DNA from: Ancylobacter polymorphus
GTDB lineage: Bacteria > Pseudomonadota > Alphaproteobacteria > Rhizobiales > Xanthobacteraceae
Direction of reading: 5' to 3'
DNA: 64,000 nucleotides
Assembly: GCF_022836935.1 (NCBI RefSeq)
Contig: NZ_CP083239.1
Span: 930,001-994,000 of the forward strand
Shown one piece after another: positions 19,899-30,475 of this stretch. A program made the translations under genes and the position numbers. Under the pieces are notes generated by a model. That model worked only from the letters and a program-made list of their open reading frames with translations. It did not search any database and was not told where the DNA came from. Numbering within the stretch: the stretch's first letter is position 1; every line of letters starts with the position of its first letter.

Positions 19899-20329
19899 CA
19901 GTATCTCTTCACGAAGAGGCCGCGCTTGGCATAAACGGCGGCGGCTTCCTCGATGAGGGCGGCGACGCGGGTGGCGCCGTAGTCGCGGCGCAGAAGCACC
20001 GCCCGGTCGAGAAGCTGCTGGGCATCACGGGCGCGGCCGGGACGCAGCAGCTCATAGGTGTCGAGGATGAGGTCCTGCGGCACGCGCACCAGATCAGCGG
20101 CGCGCTCGAAATTCTCCGCCAGTGTCGCGCGCCCCGCCGCTCGGGCGATATTCGCCTGCAATATCAATGCCTCAGGGGTGATGGCGATGTCCTCATTGCC
20201 GACCTCGCCGGCGAGCACGGCCTCCAATGTCAGGGCGGAAAGCGGCTTGCCGGTGGGCGTCGTCACCCGCTCCGGGGCCTTTTCGGCGACGGGGTAGAGG
20301 TCGAGATCGCTCAAGGGTTTCGCGCTCAT
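19898..20329 (-). CDS. Cobalamin-dependent diol/glycerol dehydratase small subunit
   Basis: Small (gamma) subunit of the B12-dependent dehydratase, 143 residues. Family segments include DLDLYPVAEKAPERVTTPTG, LTLEAVLAGEV and QANIARAAGRATLAENFERA. PduE proteins from microcompartment-encapsulated enzymes are about 170 residues with an N-terminal targeting extension; this protein is near 140 and lacks it. The ATG overlaps the stop of the fused large/medium subunit gene. Substrate could be glycerol (to 3-hydroxypropionaldehyde) or 1,2-propanediol (to propionaldehyde); the adjacent glycerol operon favours glycerol, but sequence alone does not decide. Confidence 0.9.
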   Translation of the reverse strand: MSAKPLSDLDLYPVAEKAPERVTTPTGKPLSALTLEAVLAGEVGNEDIAITPEALILQANIARAAGRATLAENFERAADLVRVPQDLILDTYELLRPGRARDAQQLLDRAVLLRRDYGATRVAALIEEAAAVYAKRGLFVKRY

Positions 20330-22644
20330 TGGGCAGCCTCCGTCGCCGGCCGGGCGGGGCGGTAGTCGAGTTCGATGGGGTGGACAGTGAGATCGATGAG
20401 ACCGGTCTCGATGGCATAGAGCAGCGCCACCCGCACATGGAAGCGCGCGCCGAGCGCCTCGCCATGGGTGGGCACCATCACCGGCTCGGGCGCCTCGCCG
20501 TAGGTGTGGCGGGCGGCGTTGCGGCCGAGAGCACGGTAATGCTCCAACCCGGTCAGCGGGGCATTGGAAAACAGTTCGAGATTCATGTGCGGCATGCGGT
20601 CGGCCTGGTGCAGCACGGTCGTGCCCTTGGCCTGTATGCCGATGCCGAAGCCGGAGCCCGACAGTCTTGCGGCGGCGAGGCCGAGGAAGGAGGTATCGGC
20701 GGTGTGCATCATCCGCACCAGCCGCGCCGTGCCGCCTCCCGCCTCGATGCCGCCGACCAGCGCCGCCACCACGTCGGCGAGCGCATGGCCGGCCGTGGTC
20801 TGGTGCAGCTGCCGGGCGAAGGCCGGGCTGACGCCGATCACCACCTCATGCGGATCGCTGCCCTTCGCCGCGACGCCAGCCGGCACCAGCCAGTCCGCCT
20901 CGCCCGCCGCCTGGCCCACCGCCTCGCCAACGACATTTTCCGCCGCCAGCACCCGCTCGCGGGTGAGCACGTTGCGGATGCCCTGCACGGCCTGCCAGCG
21001 CGGCTCGGGCATGCGGTAGCCGGTGCCGGGGCCGCGATAATCGTTGGGGTCGTTGATCGCGCTCAGCACCCGCCCGTCGCGCACCAAAGCGGAGGTCTGG
21101 AGATAGTCTCCGGAAATGCGCTGGCGCAGCATGAGGAGCAGGTTTTCCGCCTCCTCGGTGTAGCCGCGCCGCGCCAGCGCCCGCACCACATCGAGCGCGG
21201 TGATGCCGCGCGCCTTGATGGCGGCGCTGATCGGCGTCACCTCGCCAGCGCTGTAGCTCTGCGTCTCCTCCGAGCCGGAGGCGAACACGACGGACATCAT
21301 CCGCGCCCGCGGCACGGTGCCGAGGCCCAGCTCGTCCATCACCGCCGCCAGCGCTTCCACCGCCCGCACGCGCAGGCCCAGCACCTGGTCCTCCTCCACC
21401 GGGGTGAGGCCGCCATCGGTCTGGAAATCGCGCTGGAGCAGCAGGTAGTCCTCTATCTCCTCGCCATTGAACAGCGAGGGGTTGAACGAATTGTCGTACT
21501 TCTTGATCGAGCCGAAGCCGGAACAAATGAGGTCGGAGCCGGCCAGCAGATAGGGCGTGATCTTGGCGCCGACACGGATTTCCGACTCGCTGGTGCGGCA
21601 ATCATTGCCGGAGGCGCATTCGAGCCCGAGCCAGACGGCGATGAGGTTCTCCGCCATCAATTCGCGCACCCCGCCGGCCATGGAGGCGGTGAGCGGGGCG
21701 CCGTCAATGCCGCCATTCTGCGTGCCCTGCACGCCCATCGCCCGCTGCAGGCACAGGCACCGCGCTTCGAGATAAAGCAGCGAGCGCTGCTCGTGAAAGC
21801 CCATCAGAAGCTCGGCCGCCGCGCCGGAGGTGCAGCGCGCCTTGATGCCGCGCGAGGCATAGGCGGCCGTGAGCAGCGCCTTTGACCACGGCGTGTCGTC
21901 GCCATCGATGAAGGCGCGCTCGGTTCCGTAGACGGAGACCGTCTCGGCATAGGAGGCGAGACCGGCAAGGCCGATCTGCAACTCCTCCGCTTCCTCGATG
22001 GAGCACTGGAACAGCACCCCGCCGCGCCCCACCGCCGCTCCCACCGTACAGGCCAGCGCATTGGCCCAGCTATTGGAGGAGACGCGCATCGTGGTCTCGA
22101 TCTCGTCGAAACCCAGCGCCACGGCGACGGCGGCATCGGCGGCGAGCTGCAGCGGGTCGTCCTTGGCGTTGGTCACATGCGCCTGATTGCCGGGAGTCTG
22201 GCGCTGGCGCATCTTGGAATAGGCGAAGGCGATTTCCAGCGCGGACAGCCGGCCCACGACCTCGGCAAGGCGCGCCGGGGTCAGGCCTCGCGCCAGTGCC
22301 TCAAGTTCCTGACGCGGCACGTTGATATCCACCAGCCTGCGGGCGATCTCGCCCGGGTCCATCGCCATCGCCGTCTCGGCCATGACGGGGTCGATGTGAT
22401 GGGCGGCGATGAAGGCGTCCAAAATGTCGAAATCGGCTTCCGCCTTGCCATCCATGACCGTCACCCGGCCGCCTTCGATGCTGAGCGAGGGCGCGGGGTC
22501 ATAGGGGCTGCGGAACACGGAGAAGCCGGCCTCGGGGTTTTCCGCCGCGAACAGGTCGTAACGCAGCGGGCGCTCGTCCCATTCCGCGAAGCGGCGCCAG
22601 CGATTGGAGCTTTGGGGTTCGGCTTTCGGCGGCATATCGGTCAT
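20326..22644 (-). CDS. Cobalamin-dependent diol/glycerol dehydratase, fused large and medium subunits
   Basis: Catalytic subunit converting glycerol or 1,2-propanediol to the aldehyde through an adenosylcobalamin radical. Residues 1 to about 560 match the large subunit: VTNAKDDPLQLAADAA, ETTMRVSSNSWANA, QCSIEEAEELQIGLAG, YAETVSVYGTE and ECASGNDCRTSESEIR. Residues about 599-750 match the medium subunit (HEVVIGVSPAFARQLHQTT, FGIGIQAKGTTVLHQ). In enteric operons these are separate genes; here they form one 772-residue chain. No microcompartment-targeting N-terminus of the medium subunit remains. No reactivase (DdrAB/PduGH-like), aldehyde dehydrogenase or 1,3-propanediol dehydrogenase is adjacent. 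The start overlaps a small upstream frame by ATGA. Confidence 0.93.
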   Translation of the reverse strand: MTDMPPKAEPQSSNRWRRFAEWDERPLRYDLFAAENPEAGFSVFRSPYDPAPSLSIEGGRVTVMDGKAEADFDILDAFIAAHHIDPVMAETAMAMDPGEIARRLVDINVPRQELEALARGLTPARLAEVVGRLSALEIAFAYSKMRQRQTPGNQAHVTNAKDDPLQLAADAAVAVALGFDEIETTMRVSSNSWANALACTVGAAVGRGGVLFQCSIEEAEELQIGLAGLASYAETVSVYGTERAFIDGDDTPWSKALLTAAYASRGIKARCTSGAAAELLMGFHEQRSLLYLEARCLCLQRAMGVQGTQNGGIDGAPLTASMAGGVRELMAENLIAVWLGLECASGNDCRTSESEIRVGAKITPYLLAGSDLICSGFGSIKKYDNSFNPSLFNGEEIEDYLLLQRDFQTDGGLTPVEEDQVLGLRVRAVEALAAVMDELGLGTVPRARMMSVVFASGSEETQSYSAGEVTPISAAIKARGITALDVVRALARRGYTEEAENLLLMLRQRISGDYLQTSALVRDGRVLSAINDPNDYRGPGTGYRMPEPRWQAVQGIRNVLTRERVLAAENVVGEAVGQAAGEADWLVPAGVAAKGSDPHEVVIGVSPAFARQLHQTTAGHALADVVAALVGGIEAGGGTARLVRMMHTADTSFLGLAAARLSGSGFGIGIQAKGTTVLHQADRMPHMNLELFSNAPLTGLEHYRALGRNAARHTYGEAPEPVMVPTHGEALGARFHVRVALLYAIETGLIDLTVHPIELDYRPARPATEAAQ

Positions 22645-22871
22645 GCTCGGACGTCCCTCATGGTCCGCGACGGGACCAGCGTCAGGATGGTGACGACGGG
22701 GAGCAGGATAAAGGAGAAGGCGGCCGCGTGTCCGATGGCAACCGCGGCGATCGACAAAAAAGGAGACGGCCTGCGTCGCCTTGCCCGGCCTGCCTGTCGA
22801 TCCGCGTCTCGACGCTTCAAAGGGAGCGCGTCGATCGGCGCCGCGCTCAATGCAGCCGCACGGTCCGACAA
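22641..22871 (-). CDS. Possible small single-helix membrane protein, translationally linked to dehydratase
   Basis: An open frame of 76 codons starting with TTG at 22871. Its stop overlaps the dehydratase start (ATGA), and its start lies within the 3' end of the BON-domain gene. The predicted product has a basic N-terminal half (GRARRRRPSP) and one strong hydrophobic segment (about residues 38-66), ending RTMRDVRA. No family recognised. The overlaps on both sides favour a real coupled gene; the non-ATG start, short length and absence of a clear ribosome site argue against. Treat as tentative. Confidence 0.35.
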   Translation of the reverse strand: MSDRAAALSAAPIDALPLKRRDADRQAGRARRRRPSPFLSIAAVAIGHAAAFSFILLPVVTILTLVPSRTMRDVRA

Positions 22872-23089
22872 TAGAGCGGTGGCTCGACCTTCACCTGGTT
22901 GACGATGGTGAACCCGCCGGCGAGGCGGCCGACCGCATCCTCGATGCTGATTTGCAGGCCGCGCGTCGGCACGCGCCCGGTGAGGGTGATGATGCGCTTG
23001 TCGCGGCAGATGCCGACTTCCACCTCGGCATCCCTCAGAATGCGCTCCACGGCGTCGCGCAGGCGGCGGTTAAGCTCGGCATCCGGCAT
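22847..23089 (-). CDS. Short BON-domain protein
   Basis: An 80-residue protein consisting of one BON domain: LNRRLRDAVERIL, then ICRDKRIITLTGRVPTRGLQ and AVGRLAGGFTIVNQVKV, the helix-strand pattern with a conserved glycine. BON domains usually bind phospholipids or other ligands and are often periplasmic, but no signal peptide is visible here. It is the first gene of the dehydratase group and is linked to it by overlapping frames. Why a BON protein precedes a B12 dehydratase is not known. Confidence 0.7.
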   Translation of the reverse strand: MPDAELNRRLRDAVERILRDAEVEVGICRDKRIITLTGRVPTRGLQISIEDAVGRLAGGFTIVNQVKVEPPLYCRTVRLH

Positions 23090-23184
23090 GGCACCCTCCC
23101 ACGTCGACCACGGGCGGACGTGAACGGGAAAAGATCAGCACAGCGGCGCGCGCGGCGCCTTGATCTGCCGCAACCGGCGCGGCT

Positions 23185-24030
23185 TCACCCCGCCGCGACG
23201 GTGGTCTGGCGCTGGTCGCCGAGCCCGGTGATGGACAGGTGCATCGTCTGTCCGGGACTGAGGTAGACCGGCGGCTTCATGCCGAGGCCGACGCCCGGCG
23301 GCGTGCCGGTGGAGATGATGTCGCCCGGCTGCAGGCTCATGAACTGGCTGACATAGGACACCAGCGTCGGCACGTCGAAAATCATGGTGCGGGTGGAGCC
23401 GGTCTGCCGGCGCACCCCGTCCACCTCCAGCCACATGTCGAGCGCCTGCGGATCGGGGATCTCGTCCGTGGTCACCAGCCAGGGACCGATGGGGCCGAAG
23501 GTGTCGCAACCCTTGCCCTTGTCCCAGGTGCCGCCGCGCTCCAGCTGGAAGGAGCGCTCGGACACGTCATTGACGATGCAGTAACCCGCGACATGGTCAT
23601 AGGCGTCTTCGACCGCCACATATTTAGCCGGCTTGCCGATAATGATGCCGAGCTCGATCTCCCAATCGGTCTTGGTCGCGCCGCGCGGAATCTCCACCGC
23701 GTCGTTCGGCCCGCTGATGCAGCTGGTGGGCTTGAGAAAGATCACCGGCTCGGCGGGGATCGGCATGCCGGCCTCTTCGGCATGGTCGAGATAATTGAGG
23801 CCGATGCAGACGAATTTGCCGACCGCGCCGACGCAGGGCCCGAGGCGCGGGGCGCCTTCGACGGCGGGAAGTTCGGACGTGTCGAGGTCGCGCAGCCGGG
23901 CGAGGCTTTCCGGCACCAGCACCTTGCCCTCGATATCGGCCACCAGAGTCGAGAGATCGCGCAGCACGCCGTCCGCGTCGATCAGGCCGGGGCGCTCGCG
24001 CCCGCTCTCGCCATAGCGCACCAGCTTCAT
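23185..24030 (-). CDS. Fumarylacetoacetate hydrolase family protein
   Basis: A 281-residue metal-dependent hydrolase, lyase or isomerase of the FAH superfamily. The metal and active-site segments are present: IGLNYLDHAEEAG, FLKPTSCISGPNDAV, TDWEIELGIIIGK (the E-x-E metal pair), YCIVNDVSERSFQ and GDIISTGTPPGVG. Relatives include ureidoglycolate lyase, diketo-deoxy sugar acid hydrolases and homoprotocatechuate isomerases; the sequence does not single out one. It lies 96 bases downstream-strand of the BON gene on the same strand and could be co-transcribed with the dehydratase group. It is divergent from the PfkB kinase gene. Confidence 0.88.
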   Translation of the reverse strand: MKLVRYGESGRERPGLIDADGVLRDLSTLVADIEGKVLVPESLARLRDLDTSELPAVEGAPRLGPCVGAVGKFVCIGLNYLDHAEEAGMPIPAEPVIFLKPTSCISGPNDAVEIPRGATKTDWEIELGIIIGKPAKYVAVEDAYDHVAGYCIVNDVSERSFQLERGGTWDKGKGCDTFGPIGPWLVTTDEIPDPQALDMWLEVDGVRRQTGSTRTMIFDVPTLVSYVSQFMSLQPGDIISTGTPPGVGLGMKPPVYLSPGQTMHLSITGLGDQRQTTVAAG

Positions 24031-24209
24031 CGGCCCGTCTCCCTGTGCCCGTCACCGCCGGTCCGGCAAAGCCCGGCGCCGCCTAGAGGTAGCGGCAAAG
24101 CGCGGCGGCGTCGAGGCGGCGCGGCGGCCCGCGACCGCTTGTCAAACCCCGCGCCCGCCCCTATCGCTCGCGCCGAGGCGGCGGGCGCGGGCTGCCCCGG
24201 AGGAAACCC

Positions 24210-25067
24210 ATGGCGCATGTGCTGGTGATCGGAAGCATCAATGTCGATCGCCTCTGGCGGCTGACCGCGCCGCTGCGCGCCGGCGAACGGCTGACGCGGG
24301 GCGAGATCACGCTGCGCCTCGGCGGTGGCGGCTTCAACACCGGGGCGGCGCTGCGCGCGCTCGGCCACCGCGTGACGCTGGTGGCGACGCTCTCCACCGA
24401 CGACGCCGGCCGCGCCTGCCGGAGCCAGCTTGAGGCGATGGGGTTCGACCTGCGCGCCTTGCGCGACACGGATGCGCCCACCGTCCCGCTCGACATTCTC
24501 ATCGGGCCGGAGGGGGAACGGACCATCATCGCCGCCACCACGACGGAAGCGCGGCGGCTCACCAGCCTGCCCGCGCTGGAGGCCGACATCGCCTATGTCA
24601 ATCTCCGCCGCGCCGCGCCGGGCCTGCTGGAAGCGCTGGCCGCGCGCCTGCCGGTGGTGGCGCAGGTGCCGCTTGAGCGCACGGAATGCCGGCCGGCACA
24701 GGTGCTCATCGCCTCCAGCGCCGACCATGCGCTGTTCACCGGGGCGAATGCCTTTCAACAGGCGCGGGCGATCGGCGGCGACGACCTGCGCGCGCTGGTG
24801 GTGACGCAGGGCGCGGGGCCGGTGCTGCTGTGCGAGGCGGAGCGGCACACGACGCTCCCGGTGCCTGCGCTGGCCGCGCCCACGGAAACGACCGGAGCGG
24901 GCGACGCCTTCGCCGCCGGCTTCATCGATGGCTGGCTCGCCGGCTCGCCGGCGGCGGCCGCGGCGCGGCGGGGCATCGAGATCGCCGGGCGGGTGCTGGC
25001 CGGCGCCCCGGGTTTCGAACGCCCGCCGGCGCTGCCGCTCGCCACGGTGCTCGCCGCCGCCGACTGA
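24210..25067 (+). CDS. PfkB-family carbohydrate kinase
   Basis: A ribokinase-fold sugar or nucleoside kinase of 285 residues. The N-terminal motif VIGSINVDRLWR and the glycine-rich substrate loop LGGGGFNTGAALRALGH are present. The C-terminal TTGAGDAFAAGFIDGW holds the catalytic aspartate and anion hole. The ATG at 24210 has GGAGGAAACCC upstream. Substrate not determinable; ribokinase and fructokinase are both plausible. Divergently transcribed from the FAH gene across 179 bases. Confidence 0.9.
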   Translation: MAHVLVIGSINVDRLWRLTAPLRAGERLTRGEITLRLGGGGFNTGAALRALGHRVTLVATLSTDDAGRACRSQLEAMGFDLRALRDTDAPTVPLDILIGPEGERTIIAATTTEARRLTSLPALEADIAYVNLRRAAPGLLEALAARLPVVAQVPLERTECRPAQVLIASSADHALFTGANAFQQARAIGGDDLRALVVTQGAGPVLLCEAERHTTLPVPALAAPTETTGAGDAFAAGFIDGWLAGSPAAAAARRGIEIAGRVLAGAPGFERPPALPLATVLAAAD

Positions 25068-25149
25068 CCCGCATCAAGGCGAACGGTCGCTGCCATGCTA
25101 GGCTGGCGTCTCCGGTTGCCAGTGCCCTGCACCGGTGATGGAGGACGCC

Positions 25150-26223
25150 ATGCCCGATGCGCCGTTCCCCGACCCGCTCGCCTTCGCCCGGGCGACGCAG
25201 CACGCGGCGCAGGAGAGCTGGCGCGCGGCGCAGGCCCGCACGCTCGACCTGTTCGGCTACGGCCTCGCCGAGCACCCCTATGAGATCGTGGCGGAGACCC
25301 CGCTCTGGCGATTGCGGCACTACCGGGGAGACACCGCACCCCAGGGCCCGCCGGCGCTGATGGTGCCCGCGCCGATCAAGCGCGCCTATGTCTGGGACCT
25401 CGCGCCTGGGGTGAGCGTCGTTGGTACCGGGCTCGCCCATGGGCTCGACGTGCATCTGGTGGAATGGCGACCGCCCGTGGCCGGCGGGGCGCCGCACGGG
25501 CTGGAAGACTATGCCCGCGCCGTGCGGACGGCGGCGGAAGCGGTGGCGGCGCGCGGCGCGGGTGTGCCGGTGGTGCTCGGCCATTCGCTCGGCGGCACGC
25601 TGGCGGCGCTGGCGGCGGCGCTGGAACCGGCGCCTTTCCGCGCGCTGGTGCTGCTCGCCGCGCCGCTGAGCTTCGCGCCGGGCTCCAGCGCTTTTCGTGA
25701 CGCGGTGGCCCTGCGCGAAGACCACACGCCGGAAGACGGCCTCGTGCCCGGCGCGCAGCTGGGACAGGCCTGCGCTCTGCTCGCGCCCGGCACCTTTATC
25801 TGGCACCGCTGGCTGGACGGCGCGCTGAGCCTCGGCGATCCGGCGGCGCTCGCCCTGCATCTGCGCCTCACCCGCTGGGCGCTGGACGAGGTGCCGCTGG
25901 CCGGCAAGCTCGTGCACGAGATGGTGGAATGGCTCTACCGCGAGGACCGCTTCACCGCCGGGCGGCTGGAAATGGGCGGCCGGGTCATCGGCCCGCAGAC
26001 GCTGCGCCTGCCGGCGCTGGCGGCGGTGAGCACCGCCGACGAAATCGGCCCGCGCGCGGCGGTGGCGCCGTTCTTCGCCCATATGGCGGCGGGCAGCACG
26101 GAGATCATCGAGCACCCGGCCGAGATCGGCGTCGGGTTGCAGCACCTCGCCATTCTCGCCGGGCGGCAGGCGCACCGGCAGGTGTGGCCGCGCATCGCGG
26201 CCTGGATCGCCGCCCGCGCCTGA
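25150..26223 (+). CDS. Alpha/beta hydrolase related to PHA synthase (serine nucleophile)
   Basis: A 357-residue alpha/beta-fold protein. The region ALMVPAPIKRAYVWDLAPG, then HGLDVHLVEW, resembles the cap-proximal part of PhaC polyhydroxyalkanoate synthases. The nucleophile elbow is GHSLGGT with serine 146, not the cysteine (G-x-C-x-G-G) that PhaC needs for polymerisation. It is therefore more likely an esterase or PHA-oligomer hydrolase. The C-terminal histidine may be in GVGLQHLAILAG. The start at 25150 follows GGAGG; an upstream in-frame ATG at 25135 is less well placed. Convergent with the LOG gene. Confidence 0.8.
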   Translation: MPDAPFPDPLAFARATQHAAQESWRAAQARTLDLFGYGLAEHPYEIVAETPLWRLRHYRGDTAPQGPPALMVPAPIKRAYVWDLAPGVSVVGTGLAHGLDVHLVEWRPPVAGGAPHGLEDYARAVRTAAEAVAARGAGVPVVLGHSLGGTLAALAAALEPAPFRALVLLAAPLSFAPGSSAFRDAVALREDHTPEDGLVPGAQLGQACALLAPGTFIWHRWLDGALSLGDPAALALHLRLTRWALDEVPLAGKLVHEMVEWLYREDRFTAGRLEMGGRVIGPQTLRLPALAAVSTADEIGPRAAVAPFFAHMAAGSTEIIEHPAEIGVGLQHLAILAGRQAHRQVWPRIAAWIAARA

Positions 26224-26230
26224 GCGGCCG

Positions 26231-26977
26231 TCAGCGGGCGGGCAGCTTCAGCCCGCCCTCGACAAGCTGGGTCCAGATGTCTTCCGCCGTGTCGGCAAAG
26301 CGCAGGCTCGCCACTTCCGCCGCGCTCACCATGCCCTCGTCGACCAGCGCCTGGAAATTGACCACGGAGCGCCAATAGGCCTCGTCGAACAGCACCACCG
26401 TCACGGCCGGGGCCTTGCCTGTTATCTGCAGGTTGAGGATTTCGAACAGCTCGTCCAGCGTGCCGAAGCCGCCGGGAAACACCACCAGCGCATTGGCGCG
26501 CATGGCGAGGTGCATCTTGCGCATGGCGAAATAGTGGAAGCGGAAGGTCAGCTGCGGCGTGGTGTAGGGGTTCGGCACCTGCTCATGCGGCAGGGTGATG
26601 TTGAAGCCGATGCTCGGCGCCGCCACCTCATAGGCACCGCGATTGGCGGCTTCCATGATTCCCGGCCCGCCGCCAGTGGCGATGACATTGTCGCGGTAGC
26701 CGCCTTCCGCCACATCGAGCGCGCCGCCGCGCTGGGAGGCGAGGCGGCCAAAGGCGCGCGCCTGCTCATAGAGGAAGGGCTGGCGGCCCGGCCCATCCGC
26801 GCGCACGCGGGCGGAGCCGAAAACGACGAGGGTGGAGCGGATGCGCCAGCGCCGCAGCTCTTCCTCCGGCTTGGCGTATTCCAGCAGGAAGCGCACGCCG
26901 CGCATGGAATCGCCGAGGATGAAATCCTGGTCGAGCGCGGCGAGGCGGTAGCTGTGCGGGGTGGTGTCGTCGGTCAT
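26231..26977 (-). CDS. LOG-family protein (TIGR00730-type, nucleotide 5'-monophosphate phosphoribohydrolase)
   Basis: A 248-residue Rossmann-fold protein of the LOG family, often misnamed lysine decarboxylase. Both signature motifs are present: GGGPGIMEAANRGA and PGGFGTLDELFEIL. Family members release nucleobase from nucleoside 5'-monophosphates, including cytokinin-type substrates. It lies 57 bases downstream of the NAD synthetase gene on the same strand and may be co-transcribed. The exact substrate is not readable from sequence. Confidence 0.9.
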   Translation of the reverse strand: MTDDTTPHSYRLAALDQDFILGDSMRGVRFLLEYAKPEEELRRWRIRSTLVVFGSARVRADGPGRQPFLYEQARAFGRLASQRGGALDVAEGGYRDNVIATGGGPGIMEAANRGAYEVAAPSIGFNITLPHEQVPNPYTTPQLTFRFHYFAMRKMHLAMRANALVVFPGGFGTLDELFEILNLQITGKAPAVTVVLFDEAYWRSVVNFQALVDEGMVSAAEVASLRFADTAEDIWTQLVEGGLKLPAR

Positions 26978-27034
26978 CGGGTCATGCCCGCGCGGCCGGC
27001 CGCGCGGCTCCTCATTCCTGCGGGCTGGCGTTTC

Positions 27035-29074
<2,040 letters not shown>

Positions 29075-29117
29075 CACGCCCTCATCAATAGCGAAGCGGG
29101 CTGATATTTAACGCCTC

Positions 29118-30464
29118 ATGCGCTTTGAACCAGCAAAAGCCGCACGGCGACGCCTGCCGAGCCCGGCTCGCCCCCGGGACGGGGGCAGCATAGGGGCACG
29201 CACGGCAGCGCTGGCCGCCCTCTTTTGCGCCTTGGCGACCTCGGCCGGTGCTGCCGAGCCGCCCGCCCCCGCCTACGCCGCCCGCCTTCTGCGCGCCTGC
29301 ACGGCGGAAGGGCCGGGCTTCATCCTCATCCCGGAAACCGGCACCTGCCTGCGGATCGGCGCTTATCTCTGGGCGGAAACCTACGCCAACAGCTACACGG
29401 ATTATCCCGCCACCAATGCCCGCGCCTATTGGGTCTCCACCTTCGGCTTCGTCACCGATGCGCGAACGCAGACGGACTATGGAACGCTGCGCTCCTATAC
29501 CGATGTGCGCCTCATCTGGCGCGGGGCGGACCCCTGGGGAGAGGCGCTTACCGACCGGGCGGATTTCCAGCCCTATGACATGCGCATCGAATTCGCCGGC
29601 TTCACGATGGGCTATCACCAGTCCTTCTTCGATTTCTACGCCAATGCCAATGTGATGGGCACCGACCCGGTGACCATTGGCGACCAGACGCAGATCTCCG
29701 TACTGGGCTATAGCTGGGACCTGCCGGCCGGCTTCACCGCGCGGCTGGCGCTGGAAAGTTCGGCCGAGCGCGACAATGGCATCCTGCCCGTCGTCGCGCA
29801 GGATCCGGCCTCCCGGGCGGAGGACGCGTCGGTGAGCAGTGCCACGCGCCTGCCGGAAATCGTCGCCACCTTTGGCCAGAACGGCGACTGGGGCGACTTC
29901 CAGCTCTCCGGCGCGCTGCACCAGATCGCGCAGGCGCCGGTGAGCGAGCGCATCGGCGCCTCCACCCCTGTGTGGGGCTATGCGCTGCAGGCGGGCGTGA
30001 TGTTCAACCTGCCCACACTCGGCACCGGCGACACCCTTTATCTTCAGGCCGCCTATGCCGACGGGGCGACCTCCTATCTCGGCCTCATCGACCCCAGCGG
30101 GCGCCTCACCGCGCCCGACGCGTTTCAGCGGCTGGACGGCTCATTGGTCAAGGTGCGCGGCTGGAGCGCTGTGGGCCAGTATCTGCACAACTGGAACGAC
30201 CGGTGGAACTCGGCCTTCTTCGGCGGCTATGGACGTTTCGCCGTCGATGACCCGCTGGCGCAGATGACCTATGGCGCGTCCGGCATCGACAATGTGAATG
30301 TCGGCGCCAATCTCAGCTGGACCCCGGCCGGGCCGTTCACCGTCACGCTGCAATACGACTACAATCTCTACCGCGCGGAGAATTTCCGGCCGACGGCGCA
30401 GGGTCTGCCGGTGGCGGAGCAGGCCGCCAGCCAGCTGATGCTGATGTTCGCCGCCACCTTCTGA
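29118..30464 (+). CDS. Alphaproteobacterial outer-membrane porin
   Basis: A 448-residue outer-membrane beta-barrel of the rhizobial/Brucella Omp2-type porin family. The mature start shows the family hallmark (RLLRACTAEGPGF, then IPETGTCLRIGAYLWAE), and the last residue is phenylalanine (MFAATF), as required for barrel assembly. The N-terminus is unusually long and basic before the signal helix (AALAALFCALATSAGA), so the true start could be internal, but no better ATG exists. No clear ribosome site is seen. Only 43 bases separate it from the divergent nadE, so its promoter probably lies inside nadE. Confidence 0.87.
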   Translation: MRFEPAKAARRRLPSPARPRDGGSIGARTAALAALFCALATSAGAAEPPAPAYAARLLRACTAEGPGFILIPETGTCLRIGAYLWAETYANSYTDYPATNARAYWVSTFGFVTDARTQTDYGTLRSYTDVRLIWRGADPWGEALTDRADFQPYDMRIEFAGFTMGYHQSFFDFYANANVMGTDPVTIGDQTQISVLGYSWDLPAGFTARLALESSAERDNGILPVVAQDPASRAEDASVSSATRLPEIVATFGQNGDWGDFQLSGALHQIAQAPVSERIGASTPVWGYALQAGVMFNLPTLGTGDTLYLQAAYADGATSYLGLIDPSGRLTAPDAFQRLDGSLVKVRGWSAVGQYLHNWNDRWNSAFFGGYGRFAVDDPLAQMTYGASGIDNVNVGANLSWTPAGPFTVTLQYDYNLYRAENFRPTAQGLPVAEQAASQLMLMFAATF

Positions 30465-30475
30465 CCGGGGTTGCC

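Noticed and set aside
20227..21885. A 552-codon plus-strand frame opposite the diol dehydratase
   Set aside because: No domain features, and antisense to a protein with many conserved dehydratase segments.
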